Origin: JAAFKA01 sp043748455
GTDB taxonomy: Bacteria > Bacteroidota > Bacteroidia > Cytophagales > Thermoflexibacteraceae
DNA length: 10,813 bases
NCBI GenBank assembly: GCA_043748455.1
Contig: JAYTNF010000437.1
Span: forward strand, 1 to 10,813
Direction: 5' to 3'
Below, one piece after another: positions 1 to 6,252 of this stretch; the first letter of the stretch is position 1; every line of letters begins with the position of its first letter. Below the pieces are notes generated by a model. It made no database searches. It saw only the letters and a list, made by a program, of their open reading frames with translations, and was not told where the DNA came from. The translations under genes were made by a program, and so were the position numbers.

Positions 1-1
1 C

Positions 2-712
2 AAAGACCACAAATCAGGTGAAAGTCGTGCATTGGCAACATTGTGTAATGCAACATTTAGAATAGGTTTTGATACAAAAGATTGTGTTTATAACTATATT
101 TTAGAAGAAGAATCTACGCATCCTTATGAACATATTACGTATATAAACATGCTGGCATTGCATACTTTTGGGATAAAAGCTGAAACTTTAAGACCAAAAT
201 TGTTTGTTGATATTGTAGCAGAAACTAAATTTAAGTTGTTTTTACAAACCCAAAATATTGTAGATTATTATTGTGTAAATTTATCAGGAAGTAATGCAGA
301 TAGGACTTGGCAGACAGAAAAATGGATAGAATTTTTGCAAAAATTGCCAAAACCACACCCTTTTATTGTAATTATTTCTTCGCCAATCGAAAAAGAAAGG
401 GCTAAAGAAATTGCTGAGAATATAGAAAATGCTGCTTATTTTGAAACACAAAGCATTATAGAAGTTTTTAGTGTGGTTGCAAATGCTCATTTAATTATTA
501 CGCCTGATACTTCTATTGTGCATATTTCTGCGGCTTTTGACAAACCATTATTGGCTTTGTATGTGAATGCACCACGTTTTCACAAAAAATTCTATCCATT
601 AAATAGTGTTTTTCAGGTAGTTATGGAAGAAGTTGAAGGAACTGCGGTAAGTGAAATTTCTGTAGAAAAAATGTTGCATGCTTATGAAAGAGTTTATGAA
701 CAGATAGCATAA
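2..712 (+). CDS. GT9-family glycosyltransferase (ADP-heptose:LPS heptosyltransferase type), 5' end outside the window
   Basis: The frame is open from the first bases, so 236 C-terminal residues are present and the true start lies upstream. A TTG at 32 is not a credible start because homologous-looking sequence (GESRALATLCNATFRIGFD) runs across it. Known GT9 features that I see: the 'riGfd' segment near 59-75; a nucleotide-sugar-side motif NLSGSNADRTW near 278-310, matching the family pattern of small residues followed by R-x-W; and the C-terminal signature with PDT at 503-511 followed by IVHISAA, matching the family 'DTgxxHiaaa' and ending in KPLLALY. GT9 proteins are usually about 320-360 residues, so roughly 100 residues are missing. 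The family moves heptose from ADP-heptose onto lipid A-core or other surface glycans at the cytoplasmic face of the inner membrane; the exact sugar here cannot be told. The gene is followed by a palindromic repeat and a same-strand TPR gene 129 nt away, too far to assume one operon. Confidence 0.85.
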   Translation, partial: KDHKSGESRALATLCNATFRIGFDTKDCVYNYILEEESTHPYEHITYINMLALHTFGIKAETLRPKLFVDIVAETKFKLFLQTQNIVDYYCVNLSGSNADRTWQTEKWIEFLQKLPKPHPFIVIISSPIEKERAKEIAENIENAAYFETQSIIEVFSVVANAHLIITPDTSIVHISAAFDKPLLALYVNAPRFHKKFYPLNSVFQVVMEEVEGTAVSEISVEKMLHAYERVYEQIA

Positions 713-730
713 GTTAATGTTAATCTGTCT

Positions 731-820
731 GTAGCATAGACTTTAGTCTGTACTTTTAATATCTTGATAATCAAGTAGTTATACACAGACTGATGGCATC
801 CTCACTAAAGTCTATGGTAC
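731..820. repeat. Inverted pair of GACTTTAGTC-type palindromic repeats
   Basis: A 13-bp perfect inverted repeat (catagactttagt, 735-747, with its complement at 804-816) extends to 17 bp with one mismatch (731-747 against 804-820). The left arm is itself palindromic: AGACT-tt-AGTCT at 738-749. The same 'gtacc..agactttagt' arrangement occurs at 10564-10579, so this is a dispersed repeat rather than a gene-specific terminator. It lies between the GT9 and TPR genes. No T-run follows the right arm, so a role as intrinsic terminator is not supported. Confidence 0.75.
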
Positions 821-841
821 AAAACCTTAATAGTATTTATT

Positions 842-2371
842 ATGTTAGCATTTGTTATTCGTTTTTGGGCATATTTTTCTTTTTATACCACTTCATTATT
901 TGCTCAGACCCATATTTCCTCACTTAATTTTTCACAAATAGATTTGAAAGCCTATAAATATTGTGAAAAATTTGAGATTCAAGAAGCAAAAAACTTATTG
1001 CAATACACAAAAAAGTTATCAAATAAAACACAACATACAAGTATTTTAGTAGAAAATTACGCTGATTTTTTACAGTTAATGTGTAGTGAAAACGAGAAAC
1101 AATATTTGCAATTACTTGATAATGAGGCAATTAGGCTAAGTAATTTAGAAATAATTAAAAATGACACAGTTTATAAATTCTGTCAAGCAGAAATCAAATT
1201 GCAATGGGCTTTTGTGCATCTCAAATTTGGTCATGAATGGCGTGCTTTTCAAAATATTCGTCAAGCATTTAAGTTGCTCAAAGAAAGTGAGAAATTATAC
1301 CCAAATTTTTTGCCTCAACAACGGAGTTTGGGTTTATTATATATTTTATTATCGGCAGTTCCCGAAAATTATCAATGGGCTTTATCAGTTTTTGGTTTGC
1401 AAGGTGATGAACAAAAAGGTATAAATTATTTGCAAAATGTGTCAAAAAGTAATGATTTTTATGCAAAAGAGGCAAAACTCATTTTGGTGTTGGCACAAAC
1501 TTTTATACTCAAACAACCCGAAAAAGCATGGCTAACAATTCAGTTATATGATTTAGAAAGAAAAAATTTAGCAGAACCTGACAACTTGCTACAATCATTT
1601 GTGTTATCTTGGGTGTATTTGAAGGCTGGAAAAGCAAAGAAAGTAGTGATGTTTAACGACCAAAACGAAGACAAAATTTTAGAAAAAGGTTTAAAAAAAA
1701 TTATGCCTTTGCAGATTTATATCCATGCAGAAGCATTGTTATTGACAAATAATTTACAAAAATCAGAAAAATATTACATGTTATATTCTAAACATTTAGA
1801 AGGAAATTTATATTTGAAAGATTGCTATTATAAGCTATTACTTATCCATTATTTGCAAAATAATCTAACAAAAGTTTATGAATATAAGCAATTAATTTTG
1901 TCAAAAGGTACAGAAAATACGTCAGCAGACCGTTATGCTATGAACTTTGCACAGAATTTTACAAAGAATTTCACTAAAAATGCTCAAATCTTAAATAGAG
2001 ATTTGCTTATTGTAAGATTATTGAGTGATGGCGGGGAATATGATGAAGCTTTGCAAAAATTGACAGCAATAGACACCAATAAGTTAAATATTTTAGAAGA
2101 TAAGGTAGCATATTATTACAGAACAGCAAGAATATTACATAAACAAAAAAAGTATCAAATGGCACTAAATAATTATAAAATTGTATTGTCAAAACCACTA
2201 ACAGAAAGTTATTTTGCTCCTAATTCTGCATTACAAATGGCGTTAATTTATGTGGAATTACAACAGATTTTGAAGGCAAAATATTATGCTAATTTGGTGG
2301 AGGATTATAAAAATTACGAATATGAAAATAGCATTCGTGCAGAAGCAAGAAGGTTGTTGAGGAGGTTGTAG
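842..2371 (+). CDS. Exported helical-repeat (TPR-like) protein of unknown function
   Basis: A 509-residue protein. The start is followed by a hydrophobic stretch (residues 2-20) ending SLFA-Q, which I read as a Sec signal peptide cleaved after Ala21, so the protein is probably periplasmic or outer-membrane associated. The rest is almost wholly amphipathic helix. The clearest TPR-like helix pairs are near 396-450 (GEYDEALQKL, then YYYRTARILHKQKKYQMALNNYKIVL) and 457-490 (ALQMALIYVELQQILKAKYYANLV). The central segment near 162-232 (GLLYILLSAVPENYQW, then FGLQGDEQKGINYL, then a helical repeat) resembles, from memory, the Iml2/TTC39 (DUF3808) family; this is inference. No catalytic motif is visible. 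Residues 372-380 hold a small tandem NFTK duplication. No Shine-Dalgarno or clear TAnnTTTG promoter precedes the start. It converges with the small exported-protein gene ending at 2464. Confidence 0.8.
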   Translation: MLAFVIRFWAYFSFYTTSLFAQTHISSLNFSQIDLKAYKYCEKFEIQEAKNLLQYTKKLSNKTQHTSILVENYADFLQLMCSENEKQYLQLLDNEAIRLSNLEIIKNDTVYKFCQAEIKLQWAFVHLKFGHEWRAFQNIRQAFKLLKESEKLYPNFLPQQRSLGLLYILLSAVPENYQWALSVFGLQGDEQKGINYLQNVSKSNDFYAKEAKLILVLAQTFILKQPEKAWLTIQLYDLERKNLAEPDNLLQSFVLSWVYLKAGKAKKVVMFNDQNEDKILEKGLKKIMPLQIYIHAEALLLTNNLQKSEKYYMLYSKHLEGNLYLKDCYYKLLLIHYLQNNLTKVYEYKQLILSKGTENTSADRYAMNFAQNFTKNFTKNAQILNRDLLIVRLLSDGGEYDEALQKLTAIDTNKLNILEDKVAYYYRTARILHKQKKYQMALNNYKIVLSKPLTESYFAPNSALQMALIYVELQQILKAKYYANLVEDYKNYEYENSIRAEARRLLRRL

Positions 2372-2382
2372 TATTTACCGTA

Positions 2383-2462
2383 GTGTGGACTTCAGTCCAC
2401 ACATGACGTAATGACATGTTTGGACTGAAGTCCACAATACAGTCCACACATGACATAATAAC
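2383..2462. repeat. GACTTCAGTC palindrome cluster between convergent genes
   Basis: Three linked copies. The first is a 9-bp-arm palindrome, GTGTGGACT-tc-AGTCCACAC (2383-2402). The second is its inverted partner TGGACTGAAGTCCA (2421-2434); the two share a 16-bp inverted match (2384-2399 against 2421-2436). The third is a half copy: agtccacacatgac at 2394-2407 recurs at 2441-2454, and the match continues with two differences to 2415 and 2462. The cluster fills the 92-nt gap between two convergent stop codons, so it could act as a bidirectional hairpin terminator, but no T-run is present. The core GACTTYAGTC is shared with the elements at 731-820 and 10567-10584, while the flanking stem pairs differ. 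Confidence 0.8.
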
Positions 2463-2463
2463 T

Positions 2464-3105
2464 TTACTTTACCAAAACCTCCAATGTATAATTTCCCTTG
2501 ATTCCTTCAACACCCACGCCTGCAACTCCAAACATGACATTATATGCTTGGTTTCCACTACTTTTTAACTCTACAACTTTTGTATTTCCTACTTTTTTTA
2601 CTGTAATTTCGGGTTGTGGTTTAGGTTTATCACTTTTTGTATTGGTTTTTGGGGTAGTTTTAGGACTGTTTTTGCCATTTTTTTTGTCTTTCTCGTCTGT
2701 TAAAATTATTGTAGGATAGTCAGATTTACAAATAATACAACTATGCACACTTGGCACAATAGAAGAAAAATTATTAGTTCCAACCATATAAGCATACAAA
2801 CTCATTTTCAAAGTATCAGCAGGTTTAAGAGTAATTGTAACCTTGCTATGTGGTGGTAAATATGTTGTATAAAGTACATGTTTGCCTCTAAAATTGTCTT
2901 TGGCAGATTCGGGAAAGCAGTTGTTAGCAGAGTGATGACCCCAAGCTAAATCAACAACTTTACCATCTTCAAGTTTACCCTCCGTGGTGGCAGTAACATT
3001 TGTTTCTGTTGTTATTACATTAATATTTGAAGGCCATTGTGCATAAGCCTGAGAAATAAATAATTGCAGGCATAAAAGTAAGCCTATTTTTTTTGCAAAA
3101 ATCAT
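2464..3105 (-). CDS. Small exported protein with possible PPC-like beta domain and basic linker, function unknown
   Basis: I prefer the start at 3105 (213 residues) because it opens a standard signal peptide: MIFAKK, a hydrophobic run, then QAYA-QWPSN with cleavage after residue 22. The frame continues upstream to ATGs at 3138 and 3168, but those would put about 11-21 residues before the signal sequence, and a possible promoter -7 element sits at 3154-3161. Residues 24-133 look beta-rich (VTITLKPADTLKMSLYAYMV). Residues 137-168 are a Lys/Pro/Thr/Asn-rich low-complexity segment. The last 45 residues end in GIKGNYTLEVLVK. The two beta parts together resemble a pre-peptidase C-terminal (PPC)-type sandwich split by the basic insert; this is inference. 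A CxxC pair (Cys123, Cys126) and a third Cys63 remain in the predicted mature protein, so an extracytoplasmic disulfide is possible. No enzyme motif was recognised. Confidence 0.75.
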   Translation of the reverse strand: MIFAKKIGLLLCLQLFISQAYAQWPSNINVITTETNVTATTEGKLEDGKVVDLAWGHHSANNCFPESAKDNFRGKHVLYTTYLPPHSKVTITLKPADTLKMSLYAYMVGTNNFSSIVPSVHSCIICKSDYPTIILTDEKDKKNGKNSPKTTPKTNTKSDKPKPQPEITVKKVGNTKVVELKSSGNQAYNVMFGVAGVGVEGIKGNYTLEVLVK

Positions 3106-3153
3106 AGTTTTATTAGTTTTAGTAAATGTATGCAACATTATTTTGATAAAGTA

Positions 3154-3180
3154 CAAAATTATTTGCAATTTTAATGCAAA
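3154..3180 (-). promoter_or_regulatory. Possible Bacteroidota-type promoter for the small exported protein
   Basis: Read on the minus strand, TAATTTTG (3161-3154) matches the TAnnTTTG -7 consensus. A TTTG lies upstream at 3180-3177, but the spacer is only 15 nt, shorter than the usual 17-23. If used, transcription would begin near 3147 and favour the start at 3105 or 3138. A plus-strand TAATTTTG at 3199-3206 could serve the LRR gene but has no correctly spaced TTTG or TTG. Confidence 0.3.
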
Positions 3181-3275
3181 ATGATAGTTATTTGATAATA
3201 ATTTTGGAAATTAGCTTTTAATATATTTTAGTATCAAATTTAGTAGTATTTTCGACAATCTTAAAAAATAGAAAT

Positions 3276-4667
3276 ATGTTCCGTACAACCATACTTTCAC
3301 TCAGTTTGTTGCTTGCATCGCAAATTAGTTTTGCTCAAACAGCTTCAACGCAAACAGTTTTGTTAGACTCGGCAGCTTTATCAAAAGAAAAACTTTATAG
3401 TTCGTTAGAAGAAGCTCTAAAAAATCCAGAAAGAGTCTATAAATTAGACTTAGTAAAATTTGATGCAGATATTTGGGGAGGTGACGGTTTGGAAGCTGCA
3501 CCAAAACTCTCCGCAGATATAGGCAAACTAACCAATTTGCAAGAATTATACCTCAGTGATAACCAATTAGAAACATTACCTGTGGAAATTGGTAAACTAA
3601 AAAACTTGCAAGTTTTGCATTTATCATCAAATCAATTACAGGTATTGCCCGCAGAATTGATGCAATTAACAAATCTTAGATTCTTACATTTAGAAGGTAA
3701 TCAACTTACAAAATTACCTGCGGAAATAGGAAATTTAACAAAATTAGTAAAACTTGATATAGACCATAATCAGTTAGTTGAATTGCCATTAGAGTTTGCA
3801 AAACTATCAGCATTAGAAGAATTAGATTTGAGTAGTAATGTATTAGTAGCATTGCCAAATAATTTTGGTGAATTGAAAAAACTAAGAATTTTAGAAGTTT
3901 GGGATAACCAAATTAAGCAACTCCCTGCATCTATTGCTACATTAGTAAATTTAGAAAAATTAGATGCAAATTCTAACCAATTAAAAGGTATTCCTGCCGA
4001 AATTGGCAGTTTGGTAAAACTAAAAATCTTGAATATTAGTATCAATACGATGAGCAGATTACCCGCAGAAGCAGGAAATATGGCAAAATTAGAACAGTTT
4101 GATGCTTCTTATAATCAGCTTGAGGAATTACCTGCCGAAATTGGCAAACTCATGAATTTGAAAGAGTTAGATTTGAGTAATAATAAAATAAAGACTTTGC
4201 CAAAAGAAATTGGTGGTATGCAAAAATTAGAAACCTTAGATTTAAATGTCAATGAACTTATAGGTTTACCAACAGAAATAGGGAACTTGCTGAATATGAA
4301 AGACTTAGTTTTGTGGGGAAATCAAATTGTAGTTTTGCCAAATACGATTGGAAACATGAAAAATTTGATAACATTAGACTTAAATACAAACAAATTAACA
4401 GCTTTACCTAATGAATTTGGTGGTTTGGCAAGTGTTAGAGTGATTGTATTGTGGGGCAACATGATTACAAAACTTCCTGATTCTATTTGTGATTTGCCTA
4501 ATGTACAAGCCTTAGATTTAATGAATAATCAATTAACTTTGTTGCCTAAAAAGATAGGAAATCTCAAAAATTTATTGTTGCTAAACTTGGCAAAAAATAA
4601 AATTTTGAAAAAAGAGCAAACTCGTGTTACAGAAGCATTGCAAGACAAAGAAGTTGTTTTTGAATAG
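3276..4667 (+). CDS. Exported leucine-rich-repeat protein
   Basis: A 463-residue protein. Residues 1-20 form a signal peptide (MFRTT, a hydrophobic run, then SFA-QTAS), placing the mature protein outside the cytoplasm. Residues 31-83 form an N-terminal cap. From residue 84 there are 15 consecutive repeats of exactly 23 residues with pattern LxxLxxLxLxxNxLxxLPxxIG, then a degenerate sixteenth (429-451) and a short polar tail. The pattern is the 'LP..IG' class also seen in SHOC2-like and many bacterial LRR proteins, which normally form a curved binding surface. Repeats 11-12 and 13-14 form a duplicated 46-residue pair (LDLN..N followed by VLWGN). No kinase, GTPase (Roc), E3 ligase, LPXTG or Por-type C-terminal sorting domain follows, so it is probably a stand-alone binding protein; its ligand is unknown. 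It is a single-gene unit by layout: divergent from the gene upstream and convergent with the gene downstream. Confidence 0.9.
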   Translation: MFRTTILSLSLLLASQISFAQTASTQTVLLDSAALSKEKLYSSLEEALKNPERVYKLDLVKFDADIWGGDGLEAAPKLSADIGKLTNLQELYLSDNQLETLPVEIGKLKNLQVLHLSSNQLQVLPAELMQLTNLRFLHLEGNQLTKLPAEIGNLTKLVKLDIDHNQLVELPLEFAKLSALEELDLSSNVLVALPNNFGELKKLRILEVWDNQIKQLPASIATLVNLEKLDANSNQLKGIPAEIGSLVKLKILNISINTMSRLPAEAGNMAKLEQFDASYNQLEELPAEIGKLMNLKELDLSNNKIKTLPKEIGGMQKLETLDLNVNELIGLPTEIGNLLNMKDLVLWGNQIVVLPNTIGNMKNLITLDLNTNKLTALPNEFGGLASVRVIVLWGNMITKLPDSICDLPNVQALDLMNNQLTLLPKKIGNLKNLLLLNLAKNKILKKEQTRVTEALQDKEVVFE

Positions 4668-4679
4668 TTGATGGTATTG

Positions 4680-4754
4680 TTTAAAAAAGTTTATAGATGT
4701 CATCTTGCGAAATGTCGCACCATTCAAAAGATGACATCTATAAACTTTTTTAAA
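4680..4754. repeat. Long inverted repeat with 27-bp perfect arms
   Basis: Arms 4680-4706 and 4728-4754 are perfect reverse complements over 27 bp. The 21-nt loop contains its own 4-bp stem (GCGA-aatg-TCGC). The outer arm ends are A/T runs, so a transcript from the LRR gene, which stops 12 nt upstream, would form a strong hairpin containing a six-U tract; it may help terminate that gene. The size and perfection also fit a small non-coding palindromic or MITE-like repeat. A second copy is not present in this window, so repeat status is inference. Confidence 0.7.
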
Positions 4755-4797
4755 TAATATGTAGTGGTAAAAATTGTATGATTGTCTAACTTGTTAC

Positions 4798-4822
4798 GCC
4801 GTTGTTTGACACAAACAACGGC
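4798..4822. other. G+C-rich hairpin in the terminator block
   Basis: A perfect 11-bp stem (gccgttgtttg, 4798-4808, with its complement at 4812-4822) closes a 3-nt loop. It is the most G+C-rich short stretch of this intergenic region and lies directly beside the A/T-run hairpin at 4826-4861. Neither strand shows a T-run right after it, so alone it is not a classical intrinsic terminator; with its neighbour it forms a strong block between convergent genes. Confidence 0.6.
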
Positions 4823-4825
4823 ATA

Positions 4826-4861
4826 AAAAAAGAGTTATCTAATTTTAGACAACTCTTTTTT
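4826..4861 (-). terminator. Intrinsic terminator of the coiled-coil gene, probably bidirectional
   Basis: A 15-bp stem (4826-4840 with 4847-4861) has a 6-nt loop, a run of A on the left and a run of T on the right, so each strand ends in a U tract. The single mismatch is A-C in plus-strand RNA but a G-U pair in minus-strand RNA. The fold is therefore complete for transcripts of the minus-strand coiled-coil gene, whose stop lies about 100 nt before it. The plus-strand LRR gene could also use it. Confidence 0.75.
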
Positions 4862-4964
4862 ATAAGTAGTAAGTAGAAATCAATTTAGGTTGTTTTTGTT
4901 TATAACTCATTGATTACCAATGGTTTAAAAAACTTACAACTAAAAACTTATAACTATTATAAAC

Positions 4965-6032
4965 TTAGTTTAAAGTGAATTTATAATCTTCCAACACTTG
5001 TTTTTCTTTGTAAAATAAACGAATTGTATAACTACCTTCGTCTAATTTTTTGCTAATTTCATAGCGTTGTTTTGCTTTATACATTTTTGAGTTGTCATCA
5101 AATTGCATGCGCAAAGCCACTCTATTATAAGTACGGTAAGGTTTATTTGCTTTGTCAAAAATAGTTAAGTAAATAAGTTTGTCTTTATCATCATTATCAA
5201 ACATAGCAGCACCACACTCAAAACTAAAATTTAAGTCATCAACCTGACGTGGCAAGTTTTCAATAGAAGAACCTAATTCAATAAATTTACCAGAACTTCT
5301 TAATTGATATTGTGCCTTGAAATTTAAGATTTTTTGGTTTAAAGGCAATAATTCAGCAATACGAACTTCTTGTTCTTGCAACATTTTTTTGCTTTGTTCC
5401 AATAAACTTGTTAAGTTTGCTTTTTCTGCATTTGCTTGTTCTAATTGGCTGCGTAAAGCTGTTAAGTCTTGACCTGCTTTCATAACATCAGCTAATTTTG
5501 CCTGCATTTTTACTAAATCAGCTTTTGCTAATTTTGTATTTTTTAATGCACCACCTAATTGAGCAGATAAAGATTTATTACGTTTGATGGCTACATCTAA
5601 ATCTTGTTTGTATTTCTCAACTTGGCTTTTTATACTTGTAATATAATTTGCTGCATATTGGTTACGCAAACTTTCAGCAGATTCAATAGCATTGCCAAAA
5701 GTTGCTTTGCGTTGTTCATAATCTTTGTACTTTGCCAATACAGCTTCTGGCGTGTTTGTAATTTGTTTTTTGTCATTGCGAATTTGCTCTGAAACTCTGT
5801 CTAACTCAGCAACTAAGGAATCTGCGTTTGGTAAACCAGATGTGCCATCTTTTGCATAGCTAACTTCTGCGTCAGCACGTTTTTCTAATTCGCCTAAATC
5901 TTGCAACAAAGTTTGTAAATCACGGGTTTCATATTGCTTTTTTTGTTTAAAAGCATAGATACCTCCAAATAACAAAATGGCAGAAAGTACTGCAACAATA
6001 ATAATAAAAACTACTCCTTCTTTTGATTTCAT
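4965..6032 (-). CDS. Single-pass membrane protein with long coiled coil and C-terminal beta domain, function unknown
   Basis: A 355-residue protein. The N-terminus MKSKEG is followed by one hydrophobic helix (residues 7-28) and a basic FKQKK stretch. This is a signal anchor with no obvious cleavage site; the lysines on both sides leave the topology open. Residues about 35-240 are charged, Gln/Lys/Glu/Ala-rich helix with heptad-like spacing, typical of a coiled coil (for example TALRSQLEQANAEKANLTSL). Residues about 262-355 are beta-rich and end EGSYTIRLFYKEKQVLEDYKF. From memory, similar TM, coiled coil and 'G-Y-x-I-x-x-F/Y' C-terminal layouts occur in Bacteroidota proteins often mislabelled as SMC-like; that link is inference. 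There are no ATPase Walker motifs, so it is not an SMC protein. It has a good promoter at 6121-6093 and a terminator at 4861-4826, so it appears to be monocistronic. Confidence 0.8.
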   Translation of the reverse strand: MKSKEGVVFIIIVAVLSAILLFGGIYAFKQKKQYETRDLQTLLQDLGELEKRADAEVSYAKDGTSGLPNADSLVAELDRVSEQIRNDKKQITNTPEAVLAKYKDYEQRKATFGNAIESAESLRNQYAANYITSIKSQVEKYKQDLDVAIKRNKSLSAQLGGALKNTKLAKADLVKMQAKLADVMKAGQDLTALRSQLEQANAEKANLTSLLEQSKKMLQEQEVRIAELLPLNQKILNFKAQYQLRSSGKFIELGSSIENLPRQVDDLNFSFECGAAMFDNDDKDKLIYLTIFDKANKPYRTYNRVALRMQFDDNSKMYKAKQRYEISKKLDEGSYTIRLFYKEKQVLEDYKFTLN

Positions 6033-6092
6033 ATAGCTTAACTGTTTAAAATTGTGATAATTAAAGTAACAAGGTTAAAGTATTACTTCAAC

Positions 6093-6121
6093 CAAAGATA
6101 GGTAAAAAAAACATTGACAAA
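6093..6121 (-). promoter_or_regulatory. Bacteroidota-type promoter (TTTG-N17-TATCTTTG) for the coiled-coil gene
   Basis: On the minus strand, TTTG (6121-6118) is followed by a 17-nt spacer and TATCTTTG (6100-6093), a full match to the TAnnTTTG -7 element used by the primary sigma factor of Bacteroidota. Further TTG/TTTG copies just upstream (6124-6122 and 6128-6125) give alternative spacings of 21 and 24 nt. Transcription would start near 6087, about 55 nt before the ATG. This is the best promoter match in the window and supports the phylum assignment. Confidence 0.6.
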
Positions 6122-6145
6122 CAACAAATTAATAACTTTTTTTTT

Positions 6146-6181
6146 AAATTGATATTATTTGAAGAAAAATAACATCAATTT
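6146..6181 (-). other. A+T-rich hairpin downstream of ribF
   Basis: A 15-bp stem (6146-6160 with 6167-6181) has a 6-nt loop and one mismatch, which is A-C in plus-strand RNA but G-U in minus-strand RNA. It lies 72 nt past the ribF stop and just upstream of the next gene's promoter, so it could mark the end of the ribF transcript. On the minus strand the stem is followed by an A-run, not a T-run, so it is not a classical intrinsic terminator. Confidence 0.45.
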
Positions 6182-6252
6182 TTGAAAATTATTTTTCTAA
6201 ATAGTTCATTTATAACGAATTAGAAATATCCATATTGAATTTTATGGTAACA

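Noticed and set aside
32..712. TTG at 32 as the start of the glycosyltransferase
   Set aside because: The frame is open to the window edge and family-like sequence continues upstream, so the gene is truncated by the window, not started at TTG.
1161..1424. Plus-strand frame of 87 codons inside the TPR gene
   Set aside because: It lies in another frame of a well-supported gene and encodes no recognisable motif; the antisense frames in this and the other genes are the same kind of shadow.
2383..2462. CRISPR array
   Set aside because: The repeats are short palindromes in both orientations with unequal spacing and no spacer pattern.
3276..4667. LRR protein as a type III effector or E3 ligase
   Set aside because: It has a Sec signal peptide and no catalytic domain after the repeats; the repeats are 23 residues, unlike the shorter ~20-residue repeats of IpaH/YopM effectors.
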